Below are positions 14,001-27,152 of a stretch of DNA of 64,000 nt, in pieces. Position 1 is the stretch's first letter. Each line of letters begins with the position of its first letter. Origin of the DNA: Pyrocephalus nanus (Eukaryota > Chordata > Aves > Passeriformes > Tyrannidae); the NCBI GenBank assembly GCA_038380795.1, contig CM076261.1, positions 33,567,866 to 33,631,865 of the forward strand, read 5' to 3'. The position numbers were made by a program, and so were the translations under genes. Below the pieces are notes generated by a model. The model worked only from the letters and a program-made list of their open reading frames with translations, had not been told where the DNA came from and made no database searches.

Positions 14001-15940
14001 GCATTTCTCTTTACCAGTTGAAAACTTTATATAACCTTGTAAGAGAGGTTCATTTGTTCCCAGGGTAGCTCAGCATAATGTTGTTTCCGATTTTGCAAAC
14101 TGGAAGATGTTAAAGATAGGTGGCTAATAAAGGAAGCTTACAAATGAAATCCATTCTTTTGAGGGACTGAATATTTTCAGAGACAATGAACTCTGTATAG
14201 AACTTTTTAAACAAGAAAAAAAATGAGACAGAGCTTAGAAGGCCTCGTTTTCTCCATCCATTTAGCTGTCTAGATCAGAAATTGCATGTTTTACTAAGTC
14301 AAAGGAGTTACGCAGGTGCAATATGGCTGCAAATGAAACTCAGGTCTCAGAAGAGTTAAATCTGTTACAACTGGATTTTTTGCTTCCCTTAAAATTTCTT
14401 TACAAGCAAAATCTGTTCCATGAAATCTTGAAAGTGATGATTTCTTTAATCAGTATAGAGCATCAAATTCAAGAGCTTTAACTAGAAAGTATTCCCCAGG
14501 GTCAAAACAATACAGGATCAGTGCTGAATTTTCTCCTTATTGGCCGAAAAGGAAAGAAACAAAGCTTTTCAAGCTCTGGTTGGTAGGAAGATTGACCACT
14601 TTCTTGATAGAGCAATTGTACTTATTCTACTCTCTATATTTTTCCACAACTTTTGTTGAATATTTCTCTTGAATAAAAGTTCTTCGGCATTAGGAAGCTT
14701 TACATGCTATAAATACCCAACAAATGAAATTACTAAATAAACAGAAGATTTTTTTTTTTTTTTTAATTCACATAGTCTAAGAGATATAATGAGAGCTGGG
14801 GTGCCCTGAGATGAGATTACGTGATGGAATAGAGATACCAGTCCCTGAATGATTCCAGGTCATTTCCATATGGGAATGAATCTGGACTGTTCGCCACTAG
14901 ATACAATTATCATCCTTAATTTCCAACAAAAGTAAGATATCCAGGCTATTGCAATGTGCTTCAGGGAATCTCACACTGAGGATGCCTGGAAGCCAAGGAC
15001 TGAGGAGCATCACACAATGGAAATTCACTACTCAGTAGCCTTTGGTTTTATGCAACTAACTAGTGCCAGACAGGATTTCACAAGAATATCCCAGCAGTAT
15101 AGCCAACTGATCTGAAGCAAATGGTTACTGAGATGTAATAGTCTTCTCCAGCCTACTTTCTCACAGAATTTGTTGTTGTTACTGCTCTTTTTACTTGCAA
15201 TATTTTATAACCAGAAAATGTTAGTAGAGTTAGTTCTTTCTATGTCTTCCTCTTTTACATATAAACTTATTTAAAAGGAAGGGAAAAAAAGCCAGCTATT
15301 TGCTAAGTATTTATTTCTAAAGCATTTTGTAAAAATTTTAACTGTTGCTGTTTTTATTCTTAATGTTGTTAAATATTTTTCATTTATATTCCTTCAACTA
15401 ATTATATGCTTGGATTAATGATTTTCATTAGAATTATTGTTAAATTTTGGTGAATGATGACTAATTTCTTTTGCTCTCAGGAAGGAAACTGATTATTTTA
15501 TCTGAATTTTTGCAATCTCTTTGCAAACACATGTGGATGATTGTATCCTAATAGACATGCCATTACTCAGTTTGAGGAAAATTTGTTCTTGGGGAGCACT
15601 ATGATACTCCAGTGGTTTAAGATTTCCCAGAAATAATAAGCTTGTAGGCAGAAAAGGATATGTAATTAGTTCTTTTGTCAGAAAGCTTTCTAGTGGAAGG
15701 GTAATCTTAAGCTAAATGTAGGAGATGTAAAGTTTAAATGTATGTCCTTAAACTACGTTGAAGAACTACACTGTTAAAAGTTTTGTCCTTTCAAGGTATT
15801 ATGGCCAGGACATTTATTCCACCTTAAACTGGAGAACTTAAACTGGAGTGTTTGATTTAACAGGTGGAGAGTCATCTTTCAAAATTTTAAAAAAAAAATC
15901 TGCTTTAAAAAATGGGATTTAGGAAATTTTTCTTTGTTTG
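8025..15940. other. Unique AT-rich sequence, no gene seen
   Basis: Almost 8 kb without a supported gene or repeat. A T16 run is at 14749-14764. One short splice-flanked open segment at 9622-9679 is treated as a finding, not an annotation. Open frames at 11017-11518 and 12808-13026 have no splice support or family resemblance. Confidence 0.5.
14749..14764. repeat. T16 homopolymer
   Basis: Sixteen consecutive T bases in AT-rich unique sequence. Confidence 0.9.
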
Positions 15941-16375
15941 AGTTCCAGCCAGGACAGGGTTAATTTTTGCCAGGAGCAAGCATGGCTAGGACCCAAAGGT
16001 TATTATATACCACCTCACATCCTTGCCAGTGGCTGGGGAAGGGACTCTCTTCTGAGGAGAAGGGGTTCCTTCCTGTCAAGAAAACATGATGGAGAGAACT
16101 GTGGGGTGGTGCAGACTGAGGTCACGTCACACTGGGTCAAGCCCAGTGAGCATTTTGCATTGAATCACTCTTTCCTACTCTTTTGTTGTTTATTTTGTTG
16201 CAGCTAGTGTTCATTTTCTTATCTCACTGATGTTATCAGTAAATTCTTCTCATCTCAACTCATGATCTTTGCCTTTTGTACCTCCAATTCTCCTCTCCGG
16301 CCACCTGTGTGGAGGGGTTGGAAGAGGGAGAGGGGGAGCGAGTGAGTGGCAGAGTGGTTTGAAGAGCCTCACCTC
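15941..16375 (+). mobile_element. Solo LTR (ERVL-like avian family), plus strand, 5' end worn
   Basis: The block starts with CCAGCCAGGACAGGGTTAAT and can be followed along its whole length against the reverse complement of 41150-41577. Shared landmarks, in order, are GCATGGCTAGGACC, GGTTATT, GGGAAGGGA, a GCATTTTGC-like stretch, a TTTCTTATCTC block, CTCAACTCATGATCTT and a purine-rich 3' part. A TATA-like patch lies at 16001-16010. The polyadenylation signal that reads CAATAAATT in the other copy is CAGTAAATT here, near 16237-16245. The first ~10 bases and the last ~20 bases found in the other copy are missing or unrecognisable, so target duplications cannot be checked. No internal retroviral region is attached, so this is a solo LTR left by recombination. 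Confidence 0.85.
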
Positions 16376-17959
16376 TCACGACTGATCATGACTGGAAACA
16401 CTTCAGATCTGAGTCTTTAACTGGCTTCACAACTATGAAGCTAAAAAAAATTATCTGAGTAAAAGATGGACTTTTAACTGCAATTGATTTAGTTAATCCA
16501 CAAACCCCTATTTTATTCACACTAGGAGTTACTAATGGATGAAAAAGGGACTTCAAGTTACATATTACTGTTCCTTTTAGGAGTGGTACCATGAATCATT
16601 GATGCTTGCACCTGGATGAAAGATATGGATGTATATTTGTCACCATCAACTTGCTTGCCTTTTGCTCAGTGTCATTTGTCATAGCTTTTCGCAAACAGCA
16701 TTAGGAGGATCTGATCTGTGCTAGAGCCACTGATTGTGAGGGATGTCACTCCAGAAAAGTCTAGAATGGTGCATGCTATAACAAACACAGTATTTGAACA
16801 GTATCTCTCACATGACTAGTAGAAGCAGTTACTTAATAAAAGGCAAAAGAAATTAAGTTGAAGATAGAGGTGCTTTCAAGTTTGTTATCACAGAATATAA
16901 CGTATATATCTGTATGTGTATGAAAAGGTGAAAGCTCTGTACAATTGAGAACGAACAATAGCAGACCACTTAGTAATGTCTCTAATATTCTGAAAACAGT
17001 GTGCTTCAGTTTCAATAAATCGGATAATAAGTGGATTGCCTTACCTGGAAAGAATAGATCTAAATCTAGTCAAGAGGCTGAAGTTTGTCGAATGTGAAAC
17101 TGCCATCCTGTGTTTTGGTTATGTATTTCCCCTTTTTGCAGCATTAAATGGATTCGTATGTAATACACACAGATGCAGGTCATACTACTAAGCCTTCAGA
17201 TTAAAGTGCTACTTCCCTACAAAGATGCATGCTATTTTTAGCAGTGCTCTATTTCTGTCTACAGGTAAACATCTGACAGGCAAAATGGTAGTCGGGGCAC
17301 TTACCTATATTTTACTCTATTTATGTACTTTGAAGAAGAAAGAAAAACAACAGAAAACTGTGAAAAAGCTTTTTTGGTATTTCTTTATGTTGGCTCTTTT
17401 GGAGTTGCATGGATGAGGAGAGTATATCTGTAGTTTGAGAGACATTTTGCTACCTATCTTAACAATGCTATATGTTAGTTTTCCTTCATCATCCACTAAG
17501 AGCTTCCTGCTTCCTTGACATATGCAATCTGAAAAATAATGTGCTAATTTCTTTCTCAACCATTGATAAACTACAAGTTACACCTTACTGGGCTCTATCC
17601 TGAGACCTGTCGATTCTGGGAGACCATTGCACAGCTTCCACTACTTCAAGATTGCTTATTTGCCCGGAAGAGTGGACCTCTGTATATCTGCAGAGAAAAA
17701 GGATGCCACTGACAGAGCTATCAGGAGAGAAATCAAGCTTTTAAAGATTCAAAGTGAATTATGCAATAAAAAAAATATTGCTGGAATTTTAAATACTGTA
17801 CCTACTTTAGTTTAGCAAAAGAAGTACAAGAGAAGGTTTACAGCTTCTGTACAGTCAAAAAATTCAAGTGAATAACTAGTAGTATGTCTTGACCCAGACA
17901 GAACTGTTTCAGGGAGTGTAGCCAGCCAGGTCTGGGACAGCAGAAGAAAATGGCATAGC
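16376..17959. other. Unique AT-rich sequence, no gene seen
   Basis: No exon, RNA gene or repeat that I can support. A 23-base stretch ending at a CAG|GTAAAC donor near 17263-17267 is too short to mean much. Confidence 0.45.
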
Positions 17960-18290
17960 AGCAGGAGATGTACACTTGTCAGGGCCCTGGGTCACCAGGG
18001 TAAGGAGCTGCAGGAGGAGTGGCGAGGGTTGTGCACTTTCAGGGGTGATGAACATGAGATTGACAGGGGTTTCACAGGAAACCCTGCCAAGGGAAGATCT
18101 GAGCCCTGTGATGCAGGGAAAGAGGGACAGATAAAGACCATGTTTGAATGAGTGATGGGTGAAAACTCACAAGATAACAGAGGCATGAAGCTTGTGACCT
18201 CTGGCAGGAAAAGAAAGGCTTCTTATCTACCCTCAGATCTGAACTCACAGAGTTAATAGTAATATCCTGTGTAAGTGAACAAGCTCCATT
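17960..18290 (+). mobile_element. CR1 LINE fragment, 5' part (ORF1 region), decayed
   Basis: This moderately GC-rich block resembles the 5' region and ORF1 of full-length bird CR1. It has a stretch with GATGAACATGAGATTGACAG, and later a GAAGCTTGTGACCTCTGGCA-like stretch followed by a Lys/Arg-rich coding segment. No frame stays open across it, and the long antisense frame at 18072-18518 is a shadow. The assignment rests on memory of CR1 and is less sure than for the neighbouring ORF2 pieces. The next CR1 piece downstream belongs near the 3' end of ORF2, so this is not a simple continuous copy. Confidence 0.55.
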
Positions 18291-18302
18291 AAGAAAGGTC
18301 TT

Positions 18303-18466
18303 AGAGTGCCCTACACTTTGGCCACAATAAACGCAGGCAGTTCTACAGGCTGCAGAGTGAATGGAACATGGCCCAGCCGAAAAGGACCTGGGGCTGCTGG
18401 TCAACAGCTGGCTGAACATGAGCCAGCAGTGTTCCCAGGTGGCCAAGAAGGCCCCAGGATTCTGGA
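18303..18466 (+). mobile_element. CR1 LINE fragment, distal ORF2
   Basis: One frame reads EKDLGLLVNSWLNMSQQC followed by SQVAKKAPGFW (about 18379-18465). This matches the well-known region of CR1 ORF2 after the reverse-transcriptase core (EKDLG..VD..LNMS..C..V.KKA). Upstream bases, ACTTTGGCCACAATAAACGC, fit the preceding part of the same region. ORF2 supplies endonuclease and reverse transcriptase for CR1 movement; this piece is inactive. It lies directly before a segment that should precede it in the element, so it is either a separate insertion or a rearranged part. Confidence 0.85.
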
Positions 18467-18489
18467 GAGTAGATTTCAGCTTTTCAGTG

Positions 18490-19075
18490 AACTGGTAGGT
18501 GGAACCTGATGAGAGCAAAGGAGTTTAGGACAGGTGACAGGTCTTTTAGGATGCTATCATTCTAGTGAAAGCATTGTCCATCCCAATATTGAGGAAGATG
18601 AATAGGCTTACAAAACTTTGTTAAGCAGGGAACTTATGACTCAGCTATAATGCAGAAAGACTGTACACAGGAGGTAGAAGTGAACACAGGCTACAAGTAG
18701 CACTGTAAAAACATACTGTGTAGACACACAGGAAAGATATCAAGAAAGCCAAGCTTAGCTGGAGGCAATAACAGGAAGAACTTATGCTGCTACATTAACA
18801 GTAAAAGAAGAAAAAGGAAAACATAGGCCTACTACCGAGTGTTGAGAATGATGTAGTAACAGCAGGTGAAGGAAAAGCTGAGGTAGTCAGTGCCTTCTTT
18901 GCCTCATCCTTCACCTACAAGGTCTTACTTGAGCTTCCGTGTATATATAGACTGGGCTCAAGGAAAAGTATCATTGGTGATGGAAGAGAACTGATTTGTG
19001 TAACAGTTGAGCAATCTTGATCTACACAGAAAACCTGATGAGAGGCACCCAAAAGTGCCTAAAGAGCTTTATTTG
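18490..19075 (+). mobile_element. CR1 LINE fragment, middle of ORF2
   Basis: The stretch has the region between the CR1 endonuclease and reverse transcriptase: AAAGGAGTTTAGGACAG, then a Lys/Arg-rich part near 18750-18830 and a frame reading AEVVSAFFASSFT at about 18875-18913 (CR1 has AE.LNAFFASVFT here). It ends near ACCTGATGAGAGGCACCCAA, which fits the SPGPDGMHP-like segment that opens the reverse transcriptase domain. Several frame breaks make it a fossil. In a full element this piece would lie upstream of 18303-18466. Confidence 0.8.
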
Positions 19076-22000
19076 TCCTTCTTTTGGACATTTAGACTTA
19101 TAGATTCTCATTCCTTCCTTTGATATGTTACACTAAGAAATCTAAGGCAAACTCAGTCTGCAGCTGCAGATAAAATGAAGGAGTTAAGTTTAATATTTCA
19201 TCCACTGCCATTAGACAGGAAAACTACTAAAGAAAAACCTGATAGGATTTTTGGCATCATTTTAATATAACTCTTGTTTACGCCTGTAAATATTTCGGTT
19301 TTCCTTGAAAGTAGGATGATGAGGTAAGAGAGTTAGTATTATAAAACAGTTTGCTTTGTGAAAAACATTTCAACATCCAATAAGTATTATTTTCTTCCCA
19401 TGCCAATTTTTCATTTGGTATTAAGAAAACCATTAGACAGTTAAGCCATTCATTATTCTAGCCTTACATCACACCATTTTTGATGAGATAAAGCTCTCTT
19501 TCTTAAGCCTTGAACTTTCCATTTCCTTAATAAATAAAGCAGAAACTTCAACTTTACTAATGCAAGCAATATTTATGATATTATATTCCCAGTGATTTCG
19601 GGTGAATGGTGAAAGTGGTTGGATCTCAAATTAGATAAGATTAACTAGTATTAGCTAGAAATTCTGTCACATATTGACCTCCTAATCCTATGCATTGAAA
19701 AAAATCAAAACAAAAAGTCTATTCCTGCTCTGAAAAGCTAGTAGGAGAGGTAGATATAACAGGCATATATACAGCTTGAAAAGTGAAAGAAAAGAATTCT
19801 ATTATGAAATACTATCATAAGGGTGTTTTGTAATTAATTTAAATTACTTTAAGCATCTGCCTGTTATATGCATTAAGTACATTCCAGCATTTTGGAAGGC
19901 TACATTCTCTTAACAAGTCAAGTGCTTATTTTTTCCATATTCTTCCCACTTCAACATTGTTCTTGCTTTGCTGATAGAACAGTCTAAAAAATGAAGGTGT
20001 TGTGATCTTTCAAAAAAATGCTATAATGGTCTCTATTTAACCTTTTTTTGTTTAGTTCGGTCCCTTGAGAAAAGAATTCATTCTGAATAATCTGAGAAGC
20101 ACAGTTTTATTGTAATTGTCTGATCACATTTTGAAGGCTTTTCTTAATTTTTTTTTTACCAGATATGAAGTGCATTCTTTTATTAGAAAACCATAGACTT
20201 CTCCCATCTTGATTTTCTCTTGAAATATGCATACCATCTGTGAATCACTGATAAAGATTCGTTGTTTAAAGTTACAGTTATATTTCTTATTAAACCTCTA
20301 TATTTCTATAAAAATACAAACTTTCCTGTTAATATGTTTGTTTCTTTGGATGTGAAAAATTGCATGCTAGGGAATTTTCAATTTTAAGAGGATGTCAGTT
20401 TGAATCAAACCATTCAATCCTTTTAACAAATAAATTTGTAAGGAATGCTTGTATCTTTCAGGCATACGATGGCATGGGAACTGGACTGTAATAGAAGAGG
20501 CAACAAATGTTCATTATTAAAATGCTAGAAACACCATCTGAGCTAGAGTAGTTGTGCATATCATAGTGCTTTGTCAGCAGCAGGGATAGTAGGAAATACT
20601 ATCTCAGTAAACAACATGAGCCTGGCAGTGTGCAGTGGCCTCATACTTCCAAGAGCCCACAACAGGCATTATCATTCCCTTTGGGCAACTCGTCGCTCTG
20701 AACAGGTAGGTGACTGGTGCCGAGCTTTGGGTATCAGCTCTTGAGCTATTGCAATTACAATACCTGTTATTAAGGCAAACCAGCTTTGGCATACATTAAT
20801 ATTTATTTAAGCTTTATTAATGTTGTTGAAAGCTGAGGGTTCAGAGATCAACTACCAGTCAGTTCAGATATTCCTACCTCAAAGGTGATACTATCAGTTG
20901 GAAGGATTTGACAATTGGAGGCAATATTGGTAATATCCGTTAATATTTCGAAGGTATTTGAGCTAAGCTGTTTAAAGAATGCATGCAATAATTAATGCAT
21001 TAGTATTTTTCTCCCATAACCTTTATAATATCTTGTTTAAGCTGCTCTGCAGGGCAAACAGTTATTCAAACAGGATTAATGAGAAAATGATATATAGGTG
21101 ACATAATTCATAATCCAAAAAAAGGGTTACTTTATTTATTAAAGATGGTGATATGATCTAAAAAAGTAATGGTATATAAAAGCAGCTGCAAATAACTATA
21201 TGGGTAAATGAACACAACACTACTTAAAGAAATATTTAAAATGAAGAAAGTACAGAAAATTTTTCAGAAACACTCTTCAAATGTGTTCTCATGTTTTAAT
21301 AATACTTTGTGGTCAAATGTCTTTTCTGAGACAAAGTTTGGCTGAAGCTTAGTTTGAAACCTGGGTTTTTTGTGTCTTGGTTATGTGTATTTTGTCAGGA
21401 ATTTTCATGTGGACATGAATATTTAATTTTTAGTTTTATTTTCAATTATTTATTGGAACAAAACCATCATTTTTTGATGGTTGATGTGTTTTGAATCAAT
21501 GAGTAGATTAAACCCAAATTTCATTGTCAAAGTCTTGTGATTTCCAGATGTTGACAAGTTTTAAACAAAAACCAGAATTAATGTAAAGTACTTACAGCTG
21601 TGAGAGAACATATTTACAAAACCATCCCAGAATTACTGCTTTTTAAAAGCTGGTTAAAAGGTAGGATTTTTCATTATATGCTTCCATTTATTAAAAAAAT
21701 GCTTCTATTTATAACTCAACCTTCTCCAAGCCCACTCTCTCCCTCTGTGAAAGGATTCCATTTCCAATTGACACAGGAAAATTTGCAAGCATAACTAAAC
21801 ATGAACTAAGGATGGAAAATAGTGGGGTTTTTTAACATTGTGAGGAATATAAAATTTAAGAGATGTTTATTGTTAAATCATGATTCTATGTCAGGATATA
21901 GTAAGTAGATGTTTCTTGCTTGTTTAATCTGGATTTTTAAGTAAGTGGACACTCAGCTATCTTCTATTATTTCTGTTTTCTAAATTTTTGTTTAGAGTTT

Positions 22001-25000
22001 ATTTGTTAGCTCTCTGAAAGTACCCCTTCCCTTTTTTCACTCTCCTGTCATTTATTAGATGCCTCAGAATAGGAAAATGATTTGCTCTTATTGTCTACAG
22101 TAAGCCTGTCACCTAATACGAGAACGTTTGTCTAGGAAGATGATGCTGTGCATGTCTCTTAGCATCCTGTGGAAGAGTGCATATCTAGGATTTGTGAAAT
22201 AAGGCAGTAGTTAATGACTTTTTTTTTTTCCCCAGCCTCCTTTCTAGTTTTATTAGCCCAGCTCCAAAACTTCAAATGCACTGATTTGTTTTGCATACAG
22301 TGTTGTCATTTCAGTGATGTCCATTTCAGCTGAGATTGTCTTTAGTAGCTAATGGTTTTTTAATGTTTTGATTATCAAGTGTTTGTTGGTTACAGTCACA
22401 GGCTGCCATTTAATAGAGTGCATTTTGTCTTCAGATTTGTAGGCAATGGAGACAACTCCGGCATTAGTCTTTTGGAATTGTGAGGGTGGGAATAAGTATC
22501 AGCAGCAACTGACCTTGGCCTAATCTCTGGAGGGTTTCTTTGCAAGTGATGGAGCAAAGTGAACAGAGACGCAACCCCCGGCAATTTCAAACCCGTGGGC
22601 TCCCTCTCACTGTCTTCATTCCTTGACTCACTTTCAGGAAAGCAGCTAAATTAGTTTCCTGCTCTGAGCTGCATTTACAGCCACCTCACTGACTGTTCAA
22701 AGGAATAGAAAGACTCCTTGAACTGAGGGAGACCTTTTCCATCCCTCCCTTCCTCCCGCCTTCCTGCCTCTACTCTTTGCTCTCCACAGATCATCAATCT
22801 CATGGAGGCAACAGTCTTAGTCTGCTCTACTTAGGGCCTAAAATCTAAACTAATTTTTTGTTTTGTTTTTGGTTTTGTTTTAATTGATGTTTTCTACCCT
22901 TTCATGCTGTATCTTCCTATTTTCTTTCATATATGATAGAAGCAAAAAATCCCACCTGTTAAATTTATTCTTAATCACTTGGGAGAAACACTGTTTCTGC
23001 ACTCGAGACATGGTTAAGTACCCATCTCCCTACTGACACAGGCTTAAATCTCTGGCCACTTTTCCGGAAATTTATAGGAACTTAGCTGTGTTTGATTTTC
23101 TAATCTCAGCACTTTTGATGAGGTACTCCTGTCAGCAACATCTTTTATTTAGATTTCTCTTTGCAAGAATTTATCTTCTCAAACTCTTATCATCGGCCAA
23201 AGGGAACACACCACATATATGGAGCTAGGAATGTGTTAGTTGTTTTAAAGTAATAATTTTCTAATTAGATACTAAAAATCCATTGTATTTTGTATTTCAG
23301 TCCTGTCACTATAATGTCTCTTCTCATGGGTAACAAATACCTTTTTTACTTACCCCTAGAGATGTAGATCCTGGGCTTGATTTAACAGGTCTGCAAAAGG
23401 ATTTATAGACTCGGACTCAAAAATGTATATGAAGAAAAACATTTTTTGATGTCCTCCAAATATTTCTGTAGCATTAAGAGCTCAAGAAGTTGATCAGGGA
23501 ACCTATATCAGCTCATGCATAGTGACATTTTTGAACAATTAATAGATTTCCAAGACTGATCATTTGCCTGGAGTGGAAAGCAGTAACTTGATTACTTTTG
23601 AGTTGGACAAAAGTGTTGAAGCTGTGTGAGCTGCAGTCATTTCTCAGGGTCAATGAAAATTCCGAGCACTGAAATGTAAAAAGGAATTGATCAATCTATT
23701 GGATTAGCATGTCCCTGACCTACCATGCAACATTTATATTAATGAAAACTGACATGTTGCTTTAACTCATAGACGAGTTTGCTTTTAGATAATTTGCAAA
23801 TAGTGTCAACACATTTCAGGTGTGCATCAGAGAAAGGAAAAGGCTATTTCTGGATCTCTAATTTTTGAACTGTTCTGCCAATGCCATCTGTGGTTTGAGC
23901 ATTGGTATTTCAAAACTCAGCAGTCCTGATAGGGATAGCTTTCCTCTTTGTTGACCATCTGTCACAGATGCAGGAACCTGAACACAATATTAATTCTATA
24001 GACTAAAACTTCAGTTTGACTGTTGTGCTGGTTTTTTACTGTCTGCTTTGGGCCCATATATTTTTTTCTTTTATCTCTCTATCTTTTTTTTTTTAAGTGA
24101 CACTCAGAAATGAGTTTGTGGATCTCAGCTGTGTCTCTGTAAAAAAGAAGGGAAAACGTTAAAAGGTTACATTAGGTTCTCATTGATTTATTAAGCAGAA
24201 ATGTGTAGGAAGAAGTTTCAAACAGCTTGTTTGTTCAGATCAGCAGCAGGGACAGCCTGCAGATGATTAGTTCCACTCATGCCCATATGTGTCATGGCAA
24301 TAAATGCTGATTATTACAAACAGTTTTGTAGGGGAGGAGGTTAATTGAAGAAATGTTAAAAACAAATGTATACTGATTGTTTTAAAGTGTGTAAATAACA
24401 AGAGGTATGGTTCATGTTTTCATTATTGCTTTTAAAAGGAGAAAAGTTATGCAAATACATGCAAAAGTCTCTCTAGAGTGCTATTGGTTATCATGTGTCA
24501 CAGTTTTACATTTTAGCAAGCTGTCTCTTTTAGACAAAATGTAAGGACTAGATTTCCAAAAGTGCTATATACTAGAGAGACCCTGAGAATGTGACACATT
24601 CATTTCACGGTGCTTTGAGGTTTCAAAATTGTGGATTTATTCTATAAGGGGACTAAAATCAAATGTGTTCCAGTGCTTTCATTAAAATGGATGGGCTGGA
24701 AAGAATGGTTTTGTTGCCCCTTACAAGTCCAGTTCCAGTTTTCACTTCAGACTATTATATTCCATCTTTCCAGGATATGACTCAAAACAGAGGAGGTTTC
24801 TTAGAGAAATGTTTTATTTCCATGATTGCTGTGGTATCATAAGGGAGGAAGTTCTTATTATGTTGCCACATCAGTCATACAAACAGTGAAAGCTTAGGTA
24901 TTTATGTAATTTCTAAGAATCCTTATAATGCAAAGGCTATACCTGATTTTTAATCTTTTTCATCAAGGCCTCATAATACAGACTGAAATGCATAAATTAT

Positions 25001-25296
25001 AGAATTTTGCATTAAAAATCATAATGGTTTTATTAAATAAAACTACTACTTCACTGTTGTCACAAATTAGTCTTTAACAAGGGCTGGTATACTTAATAGG
25101 AAGTGAAAGTAACCTACACCTTTCCTCCAGAACTCTTGAAAGTTAATACCAACTTTTGTTAATATGAGGATCTTGCCTTATCATACACTTCATCAGGATG
25201 TCTGCAGTGGCAACAGGCAAGAATTGTAACATGTTGCCTCTGAAAAACTTTTTTGAGCATTCAGATACTATCTTCAGCTTAAAAGATGTTGGTTTG

Positions 25297-25313
25297 TTTT
25301 TTTTTTTTTTTTT
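25297..25313. repeat. T17 homopolymer
   Basis: Seventeen consecutive T bases; they account for the Phe run in the overlapping open frame at 25198-25401. Confidence 0.9.
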
Positions 25314-27135
25314 GAGGAATCATATAAATCTGACTGTTTATGTCCTGCACCAAGCCTTTAAGAAACAAAGTTTATTTGTGTTACTCTGTTTCAGAATTTA
25401 GGCAATGCCATTACCATGAGGTAATGTCTGCTTGACCTTGTGGATAGGTGCATGGAGCTGTTCAGAGATGTATTCCTCCTTTTTCTTCATGAACCTAGAC
25501 AGAGAATTTAAAGATCAATAATAATACTGGTAAAACTCTAGATTAATTATTTAATCATGGCTCACTTACACTGCTGACCTGGCTGAATGACATGTTGCAA
25601 AAAAACCTGATAGCTTTTTATTAAAGCTATGAATGTTAACAAATGGGCTAGGGGTCTGTGGTTTTAGTGTATAGAATGTATTAGACAGTATGTAATGGCT
25701 ATGATTATGCATTAGTTCTACAAAAAATTATCACAGAGCTCTTTTTGGAAAAAAAAAATTGACAATTAAGTGTTCCCTGTAACTCTGTTTGACCATATTC
25801 AAGAAAAAAAAATTAACTGTAAATGAAGTTTTTCGGGCAAGCAGAGAAGCACATTGTTTATTTTATAACACAAAACTGGAAGCACTTACACTGTTCAATC
25901 CAGAAAGAAAAATGAAAGGATGGAGGGTAAAGGTCTGTTATCAGAAAGTAAAGAAAGTTGCAGAATGGACCAGATACTGGGAATAAAAATTAGCTGTTGA
26001 TTCCAAATTACTCTTGGTAGAGAGCAAAGAATTATCTAGAATATTGCTTAATACTGTGTTAAATTGTTTTGTTGTCTTCTGATGGAAGAAAATAATGTTT
26101 TCTGATTGCTTGGTTGTTTCTTTGTTTTTGAAAGATTTTAAAAGTGTCTGAAAAGTTTGCTTGAATCTTTCTGGCACGTTTGCAAATTCTCTAAAAAGTA
26201 ATTTGCAATTGATCAACAAACACTTTTTTTTTTCTTTTTTTTTTCCTGAGCTTTACTAGAAACCTGTTTCAGAAGAGACAGAGGAGTTTTTAATTCCCAG
26301 AAGGTTTTCTTCACAAATTCATGATTCACTTTCTCAGCTGAGTTCAATGTTTGGCCAAGAGACTTCCAGCAGAATTTTTTCTGTTCAAGGAGGCAAAATG
26401 ACTACAGAGGAAAATAGGACTTTTATGGTAAAGGGATTTTTGACTGTGGGACTCTCTTGTGTGTGAGATCAGATGAATATTTTACTTTTATCATCTTAAA
26501 AGCATGAGATAAAATTTGGTTTGAACTTCTCTTTCCCTGTGCTTAATATGTGATTGATTGGTAGGGAAAGTCTTCAACTGTATAGCGGCACAAGAGATGA
26601 AGCAAAAAGAATTCATACTCTTCTAAAGACTAATGTTTTTAACTGTGCATCTCACTGATGCAATTACATATTACCTTTTTATAACTGATATTTCTGAAAT
26701 GGATACTAAGCAGGCTGCTTGTTCGATTTCCTCTGTCTCTCAGACATAGGTTATTTGAGGGTCGTGGTACAGTAGAAAACAGCTTAGAAAAAGCTTTGTT
26801 GCCTGTTGCTATTCCACAGTAAAATAGTTCAATCAGCAAAGCTGTAACTAGGCACTCTGTATTGACCATTTAATGAAATTAATTTTACCTTAAGGAAGAA
26901 ACTTTATACTTTTTTTGAAGATTCTTTTTTTATCTTAACTAATGTAAACTCTTTGAGGAAAAAAAGTGATAAACACTAAGTGTCAGCAGAACTCCACAAT
27001 TTTTTTTTTTGATCAGGTGTGAAGTGAACTAGAAAGGTGTTGAGCCTCTCATGCATAATTTCAGTGTATTTTGTTTTGTTTTATCTTTTAATCTTAATTC
27101 TTGGTAATAAAGGCATTCCAAAAAGTATGAACGTC

Positions 27136-27152
27136 TTTTTTTTTTTTTTTTT
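27136..27152. repeat. T17 homopolymer
   Basis: Seventeen consecutive T bases in unique sequence. Confidence 0.9.

Noticed and set aside
18072..18518. 148-codon antisense frame
   Set aside because: It is antisense to decayed CR1 sequence, which accounts for its length.
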